A stretch of 64,000 nt of DNA from Cryobacterium cryoconiti (GCF_004403065.1 NZ_SOHA01000032.1:1-64000); one strand, 5' to 3'. Shown: positions 16,613 to 27,726, counted from the first letter of the stretch. Notes: generated by a model from the letters alone, not told the origin. Made by a program: numbers and translations.

Positions 16613-17500
16613 ATGACTTCCTTCACGAGCCTGGACTTCGGACCGAGACGAATCGTCCATCGTCATGAACTTCTCAGCGGGGGTATGACTGGGGCCCAGA
16701 TCACCCTTGCTGTCCGCACCGGGGCACTTCTGCGCGTGCGCCGCGATCACTACGCCCGGCCGGGGACCGACCGGCACACGATAGAAGCGGTCTGTGTCGG
16801 TGGCAGGCTGGCCTGTGTGTCCGCGGCGAACGAACTGAAGATCTTCGCCTTCGACGCGCAGTTCACCCATCTCCACGTCGACCGGTACGGGTCGCGGCTG
16901 CGCGCCCCACACAGCCGTTTCGTTCGATTGGCGGATGCCCCGCGCGATGGCGTCGAATTGCACTGGGGTCCCCTTCTTGATGCTGGAGACGGCACGGAGT
17001 ACTGCGTCGGCGCTCGGGATGCCCTGGTCCAGATCATCCAATGCCAACCGCGCAATTTTGCCCTTGCCGCTCTCGATACGGCTTTGCATGAGGGACAAAT
17101 CAACTCGGGCGATGTTCCGGAGATCTTTGCGCATGTGCCGGCCAAGTATCGGGACCTGCAATCCCGAATCGATGCGCGGTCCGACGCGGGGCAGGAAACG
17201 GTGCTCCGGCAGCTCATCCTCGACGCTGGTCTGCGCTGCGATATCCAGGTGAAGATTCATGGCGTGGGCCGCGTGGACCTGCTCGTAGAGGGGTGCGTCG
17301 TCGTCGAGGCTGACAGCAACCAGTTTCACAAATCCTGGAATGACCATATCCGGGACCGAACCAGGGACCGTCGGCTCGCCGAGCTCGGGTATCCGTCGTT
17401 ACGCGTGCTTTATCAGGACATCATGTTCGATCCTGCGGGCGTGGTCAGAGCCATCCGGAAACTCGTGGACCTGTGCAACTTCGGCAGCGCTCACGCCTGA
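16613..17500 (+). CDS. AbiEi-like winged-helix plus DUF559 (Vsr-like nuclease fold) protein
   Basis: A 295-residue protein. Residues about 15-65 resemble the AbiEi antitoxin winged helix (LSGGMTGAQITLAVRTGALL then VRRDHYARPG). The C-terminal 100 residues fit DUF559, a restriction-endonuclease-like domain: VDLLVEGCVVVEADSNQFH, RDRTRDRRLAELGYPSLRV, with D, ExD and H as candidate catalytic residues. Start ATG 16613 is chosen for homology-like context; the frame is open further upstream but that part is repeat sequence. Codon use (CTT, GAT, GCT, GGT) is less GC-biased than neighbours, suggesting transfer. It is monocistronic, bracketed by two 93-bp inverted-repeat elements. Function unknown; defence or toxin-antitoxin roles are inference. 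Confidence 0.85.
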   Translation: MTSFTSLDFGPRRIVHRHELLSGGMTGAQITLAVRTGALLRVRRDHYARPGTDRHTIEAVCVGGRLACVSAANELKIFAFDAQFTHLHVDRYGSRLRAPHSRFVRLADAPRDGVELHWGPLLDAGDGTEYCVGARDALVQIIQCQPRNFALAALDTALHEGQINSGDVPEIFAHVPAKYRDLQSRIDARSDAGQETVLRQLILDAGLRCDIQVKIHGVGRVDLLVEGCVVVEADSNQFHKSWNDHIRDRTRDRRLAELGYPSLRVLYQDIMFDPAGVVRAIRKLVDLCNFGSAHA

Positions 17501-17561
17501 CCGAGTGCTCGGCACCCACCGCACCGCCCGCCGCCCCGACCATTCTGACCGTCAATGTCGT

Positions 17562-17654
17562 GCATAACTCCTGCAAATTGCAGTACACGGAACCTGACAC
17601 CCGCAGAACGACAGGCGTCTTGGCGAGAGCGCCGTCAATTTGCAGGAGTTATGC
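17562..17654. repeat. Inverted-repeat element B (perfect 18-bp arms)
   Basis: GCATAACTCCTGCAAATT (17562-17579) and its exact complement (17637-17654) enclose 57 bases. Length 93 bp equals element A although the interiors differ, apart from a shared AGTACACG stretch. It lies 61 bases after the DUF559-like gene. Confidence 0.92.
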
Positions 17655-17693
17655 CAAGGACAACGGCGCGAGGGTGAGGTGCGCGTGACGGGG

Positions 17694-17777
17694 GCGGAGC
17701 GGGGTAGGCGGGCGGGGTAGGCGGGCGGGGTAGGCGGAGCAGGGTAGGCGGAGCGGGGTAGGCGGAGCTGGCTAGGC
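17694..17777. repeat. Minisatellite of 13-14 bp units at the HAD gene 3' end
   Basis: About six units of the form GGGGTAGGCGG(A/G)GC. The last unit contains the stop codon of the minus-strand HAD gene (CTA at 17772-17774), so the array looks like amplification of the gene end. No gene is seen in 17655-17771. Confidence 0.85.
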
Positions 17778-18512
17778 GAGGCGGGCGCCGAGAGCGGCGG
17801 GCAGGGCGGCCAGGCCGGTGATCCGGAGGACGCCCAGCCGAGCGGCCTCGGCCGCGTCGGGGCCGCCCGGCGCACCGGTGCGGTCCAGCCACACCCCGGT
17901 CAATCCGGCCGCCGCGGCTCCGATCGCGTCGGTGCGCAGCCGGTCGCCCACGTAGACGGTCTGCTCCGGCGCCGCCCCGAACACGGCGCAGGCGTGGTGG
18001 AAGATGCGGGGGTCCGGCTTGGCGAAGCCCAGATCACCGGAAGCGATCACATGCTCCAGCCGCCCGGAGAGCCCCGTGTCAGCCAGCTTCAGACCCTGAG
18101 GCGTGGACTCGCCGTTGGTGATCAGCCCGATGCGCACGCCCGGGAAGTCGGCGGCGATGGTGTCGAGGCAGGGGAGCGCATCCGGGTGGAGGCGCCAGCT
18201 CGCCCGATAGTGCAGGAAGTACGCGTCGAACCAGGCCGTCGCCGCCGGCCCGGACAGGGTGACGCCGTGGGCCGCCGCGAAATCCCGGGCCCGCGCCTGT
18301 CGCTGTCCGGCGAAGTCGAGGCTGCCGGCGAGATACGCGTGGTAATGCCGCTCCTCGAGGTCGTCCCAGAGCGCGAGTGCCACACCGGGGTCAAGGGGGG
18401 CGTAGGCGCCGCCCAGGGTTCCCAGATGGGCACGGATGCCGTCGGTGACGGCCCCGCGATGAGCGAACAGGGTGTCATCGAGGTCGAAGAGAACGACGGC
18501 GGGCACGGGCAT
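17772..18512 (-). CDS. HAD-superfamily hydrolase (phosphatase-like)
   Basis: A 246-residue cytoplasmic HAD hydrolase. Motif I is VLFDLDDTLF (nucleophile and acid aspartates near residue 11-13), motif II is LITNGES, motif III the lysine in GFAKPDP and motif IV GDRLRTDAIGAAAAG. A helical cap lies between motifs I and II (about 18-110), so it is a C1-cap member like YjjG or dehalogenase-type phosphatases. Substrate unknown. It is 106 bases downstream of trpS, separated by a tandem 9-bp repeat, and its stop lies in another repeat. Confidence 0.9.
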   Translation of the reverse strand: MPVPAVVLFDLDDTLFAHRGAVTDGIRAHLGTLGGAYAPLDPGVALALWDDLEERHYHAYLAGSLDFAGQRQARARDFAAAHGVTLSGPAATAWFDAYFLHYRASWRLHPDALPCLDTIAADFPGVRIGLITNGESTPQGLKLADTGLSGRLEHVIASGDLGFAKPDPRIFHHACAVFGAAPEQTVYVGDRLRTDAIGAAAAGLTGVWLDRTGAPGGPDAAEAARLGVLRITGLAALPAALGARLA

Positions 18513-18517
18513 CCGTT

Positions 18518-18591
18518 ACCCGGCGAACCCGGCGAACCCGGCGAACCCGGCCGACCCGGCCGACCCGGCGAACCCGGCGAGCCCGGCCGAC
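18518..18591. repeat. Tandem 9-bp repeat CCGGCGAAC (about 8 units)
   Basis: Units CCGGCGAAC, CCGGCCGAC and CCGGCGAGC alternate over about 72 bases between trpS and the HAD gene. No start or reading frame with clear coding sense uses it. It may form RNA structure at the trpS 3' end. Confidence 0.85.
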
Positions 18592-18618
18592 AAGGACACG
18601 GCGACGGCGACCACCACG

Positions 18619-20572
<1,954 letters not shown>

Positions 20573-20592
20573 TCCCCAACTCTACTTTGGCT

Positions 20593-21681
20593 CTAGCCGG
20601 GGCCGTCGGCGTCGAGGGCCGCGGCCCGCTTCTCGGCGGCGCGGAGGCGACGCGCGGTCAGCAGTCGCTGGGGCCAGTGCGCGGTGTCGTGCGCGAGGCG
20701 GGCGTCCCGCAGCTCGGCCGTCACGACCACGCGGAACGCCTCCTCTTCCTGCCGGCGCTTCTCGGTGGCGACCTCGTCGGCGCTGATCCGTCTGGGGGAC
20801 AGTCCGGCGTCGTCCATGCCGACGGCGATCCAGGATGCCGCGAGCAGGGTGAGCGTGCTGGTCAGGTTGAACCAGATCAGGAGCCCGATGATCACGGCGA
20901 ATGCCGCGAGCAGCGGGTTCCGGCCGGCGCCGGCGAGCAGCGTGCTGCCGAGGATCTTGAGCACTCCGAGCCCCACCGCGCCCAGAACGGAGCCGGTGAT
21001 CAGCTGGCGCAACGGGATCCGCACCCGGGAGAGCACTCGGAACAGCGCGGCGAGGGTGACGGTGTCGATCAGGAGCACGAGGATCAGGCCGATCGCGCGG
21101 GCGGCACTGTTGAACCAGAACGAGTCCCGCGAGATCCCGAACACGCCGAACAGGGCGCCGAGCGCCTCCGTACTGGCGAGCGAGATCAGGGCGGAGGTCA
21201 CGAGCACCACCGCGAACAGCAGGCCGAGGCCGAGTTCCCGCAGCTTCACCCAGAGGATGAAGGTCGTGTCGCGCGGCATCCGGAAGATGGTGCGCACCGC
21301 CTGGGCCATCGTCGAGAGCCAACCGAGCACGGTCGCAAGCAAGCCGACCAGGGCGATCACTCCGGACCAGCCGAAGACCCGGGCATTGGCGAGGACGCTC
21401 GGGTCGATCACGCCTTCCTCGCCGATCAGCCCGGGAATGGACTGGTTGATGAAGGAGTAGAGCGTCAACTCGAGGTCGGGGTTCGACGTGATCCACAGCC
21501 CGGCGACGGAGAAGGTCAACCAGAGGGCGGCGAAGGTGGCGAAGATGGCCTGGTAGGAGATTCCGCCGGCGAGGATGGGACCGCCGCTTTCACTGAACCG
21601 GTTGAAGACGCGCACGGGGCGCGAGCGCATGATCCGCGCAGCGAGGGTCTTGGTCCGGTCGATCACCGCGGGAGTATTCAC
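20593..21681 (-). CDS. YihY/BrkB-family inner-membrane protein
   Basis: A 362-residue membrane protein with about six helices; SYQAIFATFAALWLTFSVAG and ILIWFNLTSTLTLLAASW are typical of the YihY/UPF0761 family (once named ribonuclease BN, now doubted; some members proposed to move lipids or other substrates). The C-terminal 75 residues are soluble, charged and probably helical. GTG 21681 is supported by TAGGCT at 21688-21693, exactly 6 bases upstream. The gene is followed by xthA with a 20-base gap. Confidence 0.9.
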   Translation of the reverse strand: MNTPAVIDRTKTLAARIMRSRPVRVFNRFSESGGPILAGGISYQAIFATFAALWLTFSVAGLWITSNPDLELTLYSFINQSIPGLIGEEGVIDPSVLANARVFGWSGVIALVGLLATVLGWLSTMAQAVRTIFRMPRDTTFILWVKLRELGLGLLFAVVLVTSALISLASTEALGALFGVFGISRDSFWFNSAARAIGLILVLLIDTVTLAALFRVLSRVRIPLRQLITGSVLGAVGLGVLKILGSTLLAGAGRNPLLAAFAVIIGLLIWFNLTSTLTLLAASWIAVGMDDAGLSPRRISADEVATEKRRQEEEAFRVVVTAELRDARLAHDTAHWPQRLLTARRLRAAEKRAAALDADGPG

Positions 21682-21722
21682 CTGCCCAGCCTAAACGGCA
21701 GCCCGGCGGCCGAGAATGCGAA

Positions 21723-21763
21723 AGGCCGGCCTCCCGCGACGAATCGTCGCGGGAGGCCGGCCT
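21723..21763 (-). terminator. Terminator of the sdhCDAB operon
   Basis: Perfect 20-bp arms (21723-21742 and 21744-21763) with a one-base centre; on the minus strand the stem is followed by CCTTTCGCATT. It lies 16 bases beyond the sdhB stop. Confidence 0.9.
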
Positions 21764-21778
21764 CGGAGCGCCGGCCGG

Positions 21779-22537
21779 CTACGCGGTGCCGCGCAGCATG
21801 GCCTGCTTGACCTCGGAGATGGCCTGCGTGACCTGGATCCCGCGGGGGCACGCCTCGGTGCAGTTGAAGGTGGTGCGGCAACGCCACACGCCTTCCTTGT
21901 CGTTCAGGATGTCGAGGCGCACGGCGGCGTTGTCGTCGCGCGAGTCGAAGATGAACCGGTGCGCGTTGACGATCGCGGCCGGGCCGAAGTACTGTCCGTC
22001 GGTCCAGAACACCGGGCAGCTCGACGTGCACGCGGCGCAGAGGATGCACTTGGTGGTGTCGTCGAAGCGCTCACGCTGCGCGACGGTCTGGATGCGCTCC
22101 TTGCCGTCGGTGGGGGCGTTGTTGGCCACCAGGAACGGCTGCACGGCACGGAACGATTCGAAGAACGGTTCCATGTCCACGATCAGGTCCTTCTCCAGCG
22201 GGAGACCCTTGATGGCCTCGACGTACACCGGCTTGGTGATGTCGAGGTCCTTGATCAGGGTCTTGCAGGCCAGCCGGTTGCGGCCGTTGATGCGCATCGC
22301 ATCCGAACCGCAGATGCCGTGCGCGCAGGAGCGGCGGAAGCTCAGGCTGCCGTCCTGCTCCCACTTGATCTTGTGCAGGGCGTCGAGCACCCGGTCGGTC
22401 GGGTACATCTGCACGTCGTAGTCGTCCCAGTGCGGTTCGTCGTCGACTTCCGGGTTGTACCGGCGGATGATCAGGGTCACGGTGAAGGATGCGATCTCCT
22501 CCGGTACGACGGGCGCGCCCATGGTTGCGGTACTCAA
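21779..22537 (-). CDS. sdhB: Succinate dehydrogenase iron-sulfur subunit
   Basis: Passes electrons from the flavoprotein to quinone in complex II. All three cluster motifs are present: [2Fe-2S] CAHGICGSDAM with a later RLAC, [4Fe-4S] CILCAACTSSCP and [3Fe-4S] CRTTFNCTEACP. The 252-residue length is normal. TTG 22537 is preferred as start because AAAGGAAG lies 7 bases upstream; ATG 22522 (MGAPVV) would be 22 bases away. The start lies 1 base from the sdhA stop, so translation is coupled. Confidence 0.95.
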   Translation of the reverse strand: MSTATMGAPVVPEEIASFTVTLIIRRYNPEVDDEPHWDDYDVQMYPTDRVLDALHKIKWEQDGSLSFRRSCAHGICGSDAMRINGRNRLACKTLIKDLDITKPVYVEAIKGLPLEKDLIVDMEPFFESFRAVQPFLVANNAPTDGKERIQTVAQRERFDDTTKCILCAACTSSCPVFWTDGQYFGPAAIVNAHRFIFDSRDDNAAVRLDILNDKEGVWRCRTTFNCTEACPRGIQVTQAISEVKQAMLRGTA

Positions 22538-22538
22538 C

Positions 22539-24353
22539 TCAGTACTTCCTTTCCATCGGCTGGTAGCGCGTGATGGTGACTGGCTTCCAGTCGAGCGCGA
22601 TGTGGTCGGCGGCATCGGCGGAGAGCGGGTCGCCGGTCAGGTACGCCATGGTGTGCACGAGGTAGTTCTCGTCGTCGCGCAGGGGGAAGTCGTCGCGCAT
22701 GTGCCCGCCGCGGCTTTCCTTGCGGTTGCGGGCGGAATACACCACGACCTCGGCCAGGTCGAGCAGGAAGCCGAGTTCGACGGCCTCGAGCAGGTCGGTG
22801 TTGAACCGGCGGCCCTTGTCCTGCACGCCGATGTTCTTGTACCGCTCGCGGAGCCCGTGAATCACATTGGTGACGTCGGAGAGTGACTCATCGGTGCGGA
22901 ACACCTGTGCCTTGGCGTCCATCGTCTCCTGCAGCTCCTTGCGGAGCACGGCGATGCGCTCGGTGCCGGTGGAGGAGCGGATGCCCTCCAGCAGTTCGCG
23001 CACGCCCTGGGCCGGGTCGGCCGGCAGCGGTGTGAACTCGGCGGTCTTGACGTACGCGACGGCGTTGTTGCCGGCGCGCTTGCCGAACACGTTGATGTCC
23101 AGCAGGGAGTTGGTGCCGAGCCGGTTGGAGCCGTGCACGGAGACGCAGGCGCACTCGCCGGCCGCATACAGGCCGGGGACGACGGTCGTGTTGTTGCGCA
23201 GCACTTCCGCGTTCACGTTGGTCGGGATGCCGCCCATCGCGTAGTGCGCGGTGGGCATGACCGGCACCGGCTCGGTGACCGGGTCGACGCCGAGGTAGGT
23301 GCGGGCGAACTCGGTGATGTCGGGCAGCTTGGTCTCGAGCACCTCGGCGCCGAGGTGGGTGCAGTCCAGGTACAGGTAGTCCTTGTTCGGACCGGCGCCG
23401 CGGCCTTCCGCGACCTCCTTGACCATGCAGCGGGCGATGATGTCACGCGGGGCGAGGTCCTTGATGGTGGGGGCGTAGCGCTCCATGAACCGTTCGCCGG
23501 CCGCGTTGCGGAGGATGGCTCCCTCACCGCGCGCACCTTCGGTGAGCAGGATGCCGAGGCCCGCCAGGCCGGTCGGGTGGAACTGGAAGAACTCCATGTC
23601 CTCGAGCGGCAGGCCCTTGCGCCACACGATTCCCACGCCGTCGCCGGTGAGGGTGTGGGCGTTCGAGGTGGTCTTGTAGATCTTGCCGAAGCCGCCGGTG
23701 GCGAAGATGAACGCCTTCGCCTGGAAGACGTGCAGCTCTCCGGTGGACAGGTCGTAGGCGACGACGGCCGACGGCTGGTCGACCCCGTCGACCGGCGTCA
23801 TGACCAGGTCGAGCACGTAGAACTCGTTGAAGAAGTTGATGCCGCGCTTGACGCAGTTCTGGTACAGGGTCTGCAGGATCATGTGGCCGGTGCGGTCGGC
23901 GGCGTAGCAGGCCCGGCGAACGGGCGCCTTGCCGTGGTCGCTGGTGTGGCCGCCGAACCGGCGCTGGTCGATCTTGCCCTCCGGCGTGCGGTTGAAGGGC
24001 AGGCCCATGTTCTCGAGGTCGATGACCGCGTCGATGGCTTCCTTGGCGAGGATCTCGGCCGCGTCCTGGTCCACCAGGTAGTCGCCGCCCTTGACCGTGT
24101 CGAAGGTGTGCCACTCCCAGTTGTCTTCCTCGACGTTGGCGAGGGCCGCGGCCATCCCGCCCTGCGCCGCACCGGTGTGTGAACGCGTGGGGTAGAGCTT
24201 GGAGATCACGGCCGTGCTGGCGCCGGAGCCGGCTTCGATGGCGGCACGCATGCCGGCACCGCCGGCTCCCACGATGACGATGTCGAACTGGTGGTAGTGC
24301 ACACCGTCTACGACGGTGGACTCGGTGGGCGCGGTGAAAGCATCCGTTGACAT
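22539..24353 (-). CDS. sdhA: Succinate dehydrogenase flavoprotein subunit
   Basis: Oxidises succinate to fumarate using covalently bound FAD. The 604-residue protein has the dinucleotide motif [16 protein letters not shown], the flavinylated histidine in [14 protein letters not shown], substrate-binding [20 protein letters not shown] and GGIPTN, and the C-terminal [16 protein letters not shown]. Start ATG 24353 lies 17 bases after sdhD. All catalytic blocks look intact. It is the third gene of sdhC-D-A-B, the order usual in actinobacteria. Confidence 0.97.
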   Translation of the reverse strand: MSTDAFTAPTESTVVDGVHYHQFDIVIVGAGGAGMRAAIEAGSGASTAVISKLYPTRSHTGAAQGGMAAALANVEEDNWEWHTFDTVKGGDYLVDQDAAEILAKEAIDAVIDLENMGLPFNRTPEGKIDQRRFGGHTSDHGKAPVRRACYAADRTGHMILQTLYQNCVKRGINFFNEFYVLDLVMTPVDGVDQPSAVVAYDLSTGELHVFQAKAFIFATGGFGKIYKTTSNAHTLTGDGVGIVWRKGLPLEDMEFFQFHPTGLAGLGILLTEGARGEGAILRNAAGERFMERYAPTIKDLAPRDIIARCMVKEVAEGRGAGPNKDYLYLDCTHLGAEVLETKLPDITEFARTYLGVDPVTEPVPVMPTAHYAMGGIPTNVNAEVLRNNTTVVPGLYAAGECACVSVHGSNRLGTNSLLDINVFGKRAGNNAVAYVKTAEFTPLPADPAQGVRELLEGIRSSTGTERIAVLRKELQETMDAKAQVFRTDESLSDVTNVIHGLRERYKNIGVQDKGRRFNTDLLEAVELGFLLDLAEVVVYSARNRKESRGGHMRDDFPLRDDENYLVHTMAYLTGDPLSADAADHIALDWKPVTITRYQPMERKY

Positions 24354-24370
24354 ATGAGTGTTTGCAGCTC

Positions 24371-24823
24371 CTAGATGGCCGAGCAGAACGAGGGGAGGAG
24401 ATCGGCGGGCGAGCCGGCCGGGCAGGGGTCGAATGTGAAGACCACGAGGGTGCCCAGGACGATCAGGATCACGACGGCCGCCAGGATGGCGGACTTCAGG
24501 ATGCCGCGGGTGAGGCGCTGGGTGGCGTAGTCGTTGACGAGCGTGCGCATGCCGTTGCCGCCGTGGATCAGGGCGAGCCAGAGCATCAGCACGTCCCAGA
24601 CCATCCAGAACGGGGTGGTCAGCTTGCCGGCGACGAAGGCGAAGTTGAGGGCGCTGACCCCTTCACCCACCATCAGGTTGACGAACAGGTGGCCGAAAAT
24701 GAGTACGACCAGCACGACGCCGGAGACACGCATGTAGATCCAGCCCCATTTTTCCCAGTTGACGCCGCGTTTCTTCGGCGAGCGGGCGTACGGGCTGCGG
24801 GGAGCTTCGATTGTGGTTGTCAT
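24371..24823 (-). CDS. sdhD: Succinate dehydrogenase membrane anchor subunit
   Basis: A 150-residue hydrophobic anchor with three helices; together with SdhC it binds haem and quinone. The N-terminal 30 residues are charged and cytoplasmic. [12 protein letters not shown] and [18 protein letters not shown] carry conserved histidines. Length is a little above E. coli SdhD (115), as in other actinobacteria. It sits 12 bases after sdhC. Confidence 0.92.
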   Translation of the reverse strand: MTTTIEAPRSPYARSPKKRGVNWEKWGWIYMRVSGVVLVVLIFGHLFVNLMVGEGVSALNFAFVAGKLTTPFWMVWDVLMLWLALIHGGNGMRTLVNDYATQRLTRGILKSAILAAVVILIVLGTLVVFTFDPCPAGSPADLLPSFCSAI

Positions 24824-24835
24824 GGCTCTTCCCGC

Positions 24836-25249
24836 CTAGTGGCTGAACACGTTGATCAGGTGGCGCGGCACGAAGGCGAGCATCGTTACCACCCACAGGG
24901 CGATCACGACGTAGAACATGGCCTTCTGGTACTTGGCGTTCCAGAAGTCGATCAGGATGATCCGCAGCCCGTTGAAGGCGTGGAACACGATGGCCCCGAC
25001 GAGTGCGACCTCGCCCAGCCCCATGATCGGCGTCTGGTAGCTGGCGATGACCGCGTTGTAGGCCTCCGGGCTGACGCGCACCAGCGCGGTGTCCAAAATG
25101 TGAACCAGCAAGAAGAAGAAGATCGCTACACCGGTGATGCGGTGGAGGACCCACGACCACATGCCCTCGCGGCCCCTGTACAGGGTTCCGGCGGGGCGAC
25201 GTGACGTCGTCTTCTGCTGGGATGTCAGTGTCGCTGCCTGCTCTGGCAT
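24836..25249 (-). CDS. sdhC: Succinate dehydrogenase cytochrome b556 subunit
   Basis: A 137-residue membrane subunit with three helices. MWSWVLHRITGVAIFFFLLVH holds the conserved S/HR quinone-side residues and FHAFNGLRIILIDFW carries a likely haem-ligand histidine. Start ATG 25249 has AGGGAGGG about 5 bases upstream; a longer frame reaching 25309 is not supported. First gene of sdhC-D-A-B; the 111 bases upstream to the convergent glycosyltransferase end hold its promoter, not clearly identifiable. Confidence 0.93.
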   Translation of the reverse strand: MPEQAATLTSQQKTTSRRPAGTLYRGREGMWSWVLHRITGVAIFFFLLVHILDTALVRVSPEAYNAVIASYQTPIMGLGEVALVGAIVFHAFNGLRIILIDFWNAKYQKAMFYVVIALWVVTMLAFVPRHLINVFSH

Positions 25250-25360
25250 GAACCCTCCCTGGCTAAGTAGCGGCCTCGACGAATCAGGCCGGCAATGCGC
25301 CGTGCGCACGTAGATCCAGTCTAAGTGTCTCTGCGCCGAGATAAAACGCGATTGTCCCGG

Positions 25361-26515
25361 CTAACGCTGCATTGACAGCGGAACCGCAACCATGGCGTTC
25401 ACGGCGGCGCGTTCGTCGATGACCTGCTGGTAGTGATCGAGCAGTGTGCCGCAGACGTTTTCCCAGGTTCGGCCGAGCACGCTCCGGCGCCCGGCCTCGC
25501 CCATCCGTCGCCGCAGGGCCGCATCGGACACCAGGCGGGTGACGCAGCGGCGCAGGTCGGCTTCGTCGTCCGGGGTGAAGAGGAAGCCGTTCACACCATG
25601 GTCGATCAGGTCGATCGGGCCTCCGGCGCGCGGGGCCACCACCGGGAGCCCGGCGGAGTGGGCCTCCTGCAGGGTCTGGCCGAAGGTCTCCTCGGTGCCC
25701 GCGTGCAGGAACAGGTCGAAGCTCGCGTAGGCGCGGGAGAGGTCCACCCCGTCCAGCCGGCCGAGCCAGGTCACCGGCAGTCCGGCGAGTTCCTTCTCGA
25801 GGGCCGGTCGGGACGGGCCGTCGCCGACGAGGGCGAGACGGATGCCGGGCACGCCCCGCAGACAACGGAACCGCTCCACCTGCTTCTCGGGGGCCATCCG
25901 GCCGACGTAGCCCACGACGACTTCGCCGTTCGGCGCCAGCCGGCGTCGGAGGGCGGACACTTCCGGGTCGGACCTCCGATTGGGGTGGTAGCCGACCAGG
26001 TCGACGCCGCGGCTCCAGTGGGCGAGTCGGTGGAGGCCGATCCGGCGCAGGTCCGCCATCGAGGCGGTGGACGGGACCAGGGTGAGGTCGGCTCCTTCGT
26101 GCACCCACTTGACGAAGCGCCAGGCCGACTGCGCGGCGGGGCCGAGCCGGTTGCGGCGGGCGTAGCCGGCGACATCCGTTTGGAAGACGGCGACGCTGGG
26201 CACACCCTGCCGGTTCGCCGCCGCGATGCCCTGCGCGCCGAGCAGGAACGGCGAGGCGGCGTGCAGCACGTCGGGCGCGAAGTCGGCCAGCAGCCGATGA
26301 ACCTGCGGGCTGGGCAGGCCCACCGGGAACTGCCGGTAACGGGCGGCCGGCACGCTGTGCACCGGGAACCCGGCGTACCGGTCCGGAGCCCCGGCCGGGG
26401 CGATGACCATGGCGTCGTAGCCGGTGGCGGCGAGGTGCTCGAGCACCCGGCACACGCTCGTGGTGACTCCGCTGACGGTGGGCAGGAAACTTTCGGTGAT
26501 GAGTGCAACCCTCAT
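25361..26515 (-). CDS. GT4-family glycosyltransferase (MgtA/PimB-like mannosyltransferase)
   Basis: A 384-residue GT-B enzyme. N-terminal domain MRVALITESFLPTVSGVTTSV is typical of GDP-mannose-dependent alpha-mannosyltransferases; the donor-binding domain has VVGYVGRMAPEKQVERF, and FLHAGTEETFGQTLQEAHSAG with the EX7E motif. Its divergent neighbour makes GDP-mannose, which supports mannose as donor and a glycolipid or lipomannan-type acceptor. ATG 26515 is supported by TACGCT at 26522-26527, 6 bases upstream (leaderless). Donor and acceptor are inference. Confidence 0.9.
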   Translation of the reverse strand: MRVALITESFLPTVSGVTTSVCRVLEHLAATGYDAMVIAPAGAPDRYAGFPVHSVPAARYRQFPVGLPSPQVHRLLADFAPDVLHAASPFLLGAQGIAAANRQGVPSVAVFQTDVAGYARRNRLGPAAQSAWRFVKWVHEGADLTLVPSTASMADLRRIGLHRLAHWSRGVDLVGYHPNRRSDPEVSALRRRLAPNGEVVVGYVGRMAPEKQVERFRCLRGVPGIRLALVGDGPSRPALEKELAGLPVTWLGRLDGVDLSRAYASFDLFLHAGTEETFGQTLQEAHSAGLPVVAPRAGGPIDLIDHGVNGFLFTPDDEADLRRCVTRLVSDAALRRRMGEAGRRSVLGRTWENVCGTLLDHYQQVIDERAAVNAMVAVPLSMQR

Positions 26516-26593
26516 GCTCGGAGCGTAGGCAACGCCTCCGGCGTGCAGGTGAACGCACCGTGAACAGCGCGGACCGGGCGGTAGTCTGGCCGA
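26516..26593. promoter_or_regulatory. Divergent leaderless promoters
   Basis: TACGCT on the minus strand (26527-26522) sits 6 bases before the glycosyltransferase ATG, and TAGTCT on the plus strand (26582-26587) sits 6 bases before the guanylyltransferase ATG. Both match a -10 hexamer placed so that transcription would start on or near the initiation codon. The remaining 54 bases are available for shared regulation. Confidence 0.7.
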
Positions 26594-27715
26594 ATGCTGC
26601 ATTCCACGGAACCCCTCGACCGTTTCTACAGCGTGATCCCGGCCGGTGGAATCGGGTCCCGGCTGTGGCCGTTGTCCCGCGCCGACGCCCCCAAATTCCT
26701 GCACGACCTGACCGGCTCCGGCCAGACGCTGCTCCGCTCCACGTGGGAGCGTCTCGCCCCGCTGTCCGGCGAGCAGCGCATCATGGTCGTCACGGGCCGG
26801 GCGCACCGTGCCGCCGTCGAGGAGCAGCTTCCCGAGCTGGCCGACCTGAATGTGGTGCTCGAAAGCGAGCCGCGGGAGTCCACCGCCGCGATCGGCCTGG
26901 CCGCGGCGATCCTGGAGAGGCGGGAGCCGGGCGTCATCATCGGCTCCTTCGCCGCCGACCACGTGATCAAGGGCGCCGCCCAGTTCCGCCAGGCCGTGGC
27001 GGAGGCGGTCACCGCGGCCGACGCCGGCTACATCGTGACCATCGGCATCCAGCCCACGGAGCCGGCCGTCGGCTTCGGCTACATCAAGGCCGCCGGCCCG
27101 CTGAACATCAGCGGCGCCGCCAGCGCCCTGTCGGTCGACTCCTTCGTGGAGAAGCCGGACGAGGCCACCGCCCAGGACTACCTGGCGAACGGCAATTACT
27201 TCTGGAACGCCGGCATGTTCATCGCCCGCGCCGATCGTCTGCTGGAGGAGATCGGCGCCGCCGAGCCTGCGCTCCTCGCCGGGCTGCTGGAACTGGCCGA
27301 GGCCTGGGACACCCCTCGCCGCGGCGCCGTGGTCGACCGGGTCTGGCCGCGCCTGAAGAAGATCGCGATCGACTATTCCGTCGCCGAACCGGTGGCCGCG
27401 CGCGGCAAGCTCGCCGTGATCCCCGGCCAGTTCGACTGGGACGACGTGGGAGACTTCGCGTCGATCGCGAAGATCCATGCCAACGGCCGCAAGCGCGACC
27501 TCGCCATTCTGGGTGAGGGTGCCCGGGTCCTGGCCGACTCGTCGAGCGGAATCGTGGTCAGCCACACGGGCCGCATGATCGCGCTGATCGGGGTTGAGGA
27601 CATCGTCGTGGTGGACACTCCGGATGCGCTGCTGATCACCACCAGCGCCAACGCGCAGAAAGTGAAGGCCGTCGTCGACGCGCTCAAGCTGTCCGGCAGC
27701 AGCGACGTGCTCTGA
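26594..27715 (+). CDS. manC: Mannose-1-phosphate guanylyltransferase
   Basis: Makes GDP-mannose from mannose 1-phosphate and GTP. The 373-residue protein has the pyrophosphorylase signature PAGGIGSRLWPLSRADAPKF, the sugar-binding VEKPDEATAQDYL and NGNYFWNAGMFIA, and a C-terminal beta-helix-like tail. It lacks the extra isomerase domain of bifunctional ManC/AlgA. ATG 26594 appears leaderless (TAGTCT 6 bases upstream). Divergent to a mannosyltransferase that can use its product. Confidence 0.94.
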   Translation: MLHSTEPLDRFYSVIPAGGIGSRLWPLSRADAPKFLHDLTGSGQTLLRSTWERLAPLSGEQRIMVVTGRAHRAAVEEQLPELADLNVVLESEPRESTAAIGLAAAILERREPGVIIGSFAADHVIKGAAQFRQAVAEAVTAADAGYIVTIGIQPTEPAVGFGYIKAAGPLNISGAASALSVDSFVEKPDEATAQDYLANGNYFWNAGMFIARADRLLEEIGAAEPALLAGLLELAEAWDTPRRGAVVDRVWPRLKKIAIDYSVAEPVAARGKLAVIPGQFDWDDVGDFASIAKIHANGRKRDLAILGEGARVLADSSSGIVVSHTGRMIALIGVEDIVVVDTPDALLITTSANAQKVKAVVDALKLSGSSDVL

Positions 27716-27726
27716 CGCGCCTGAAC

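Noticed and set aside
18518-18591. CRISPR array
   Set aside because: Units are contiguous without spacers. The other tandem arrays (17694, 48539, 52364) also lack spacers and no cas gene is present.
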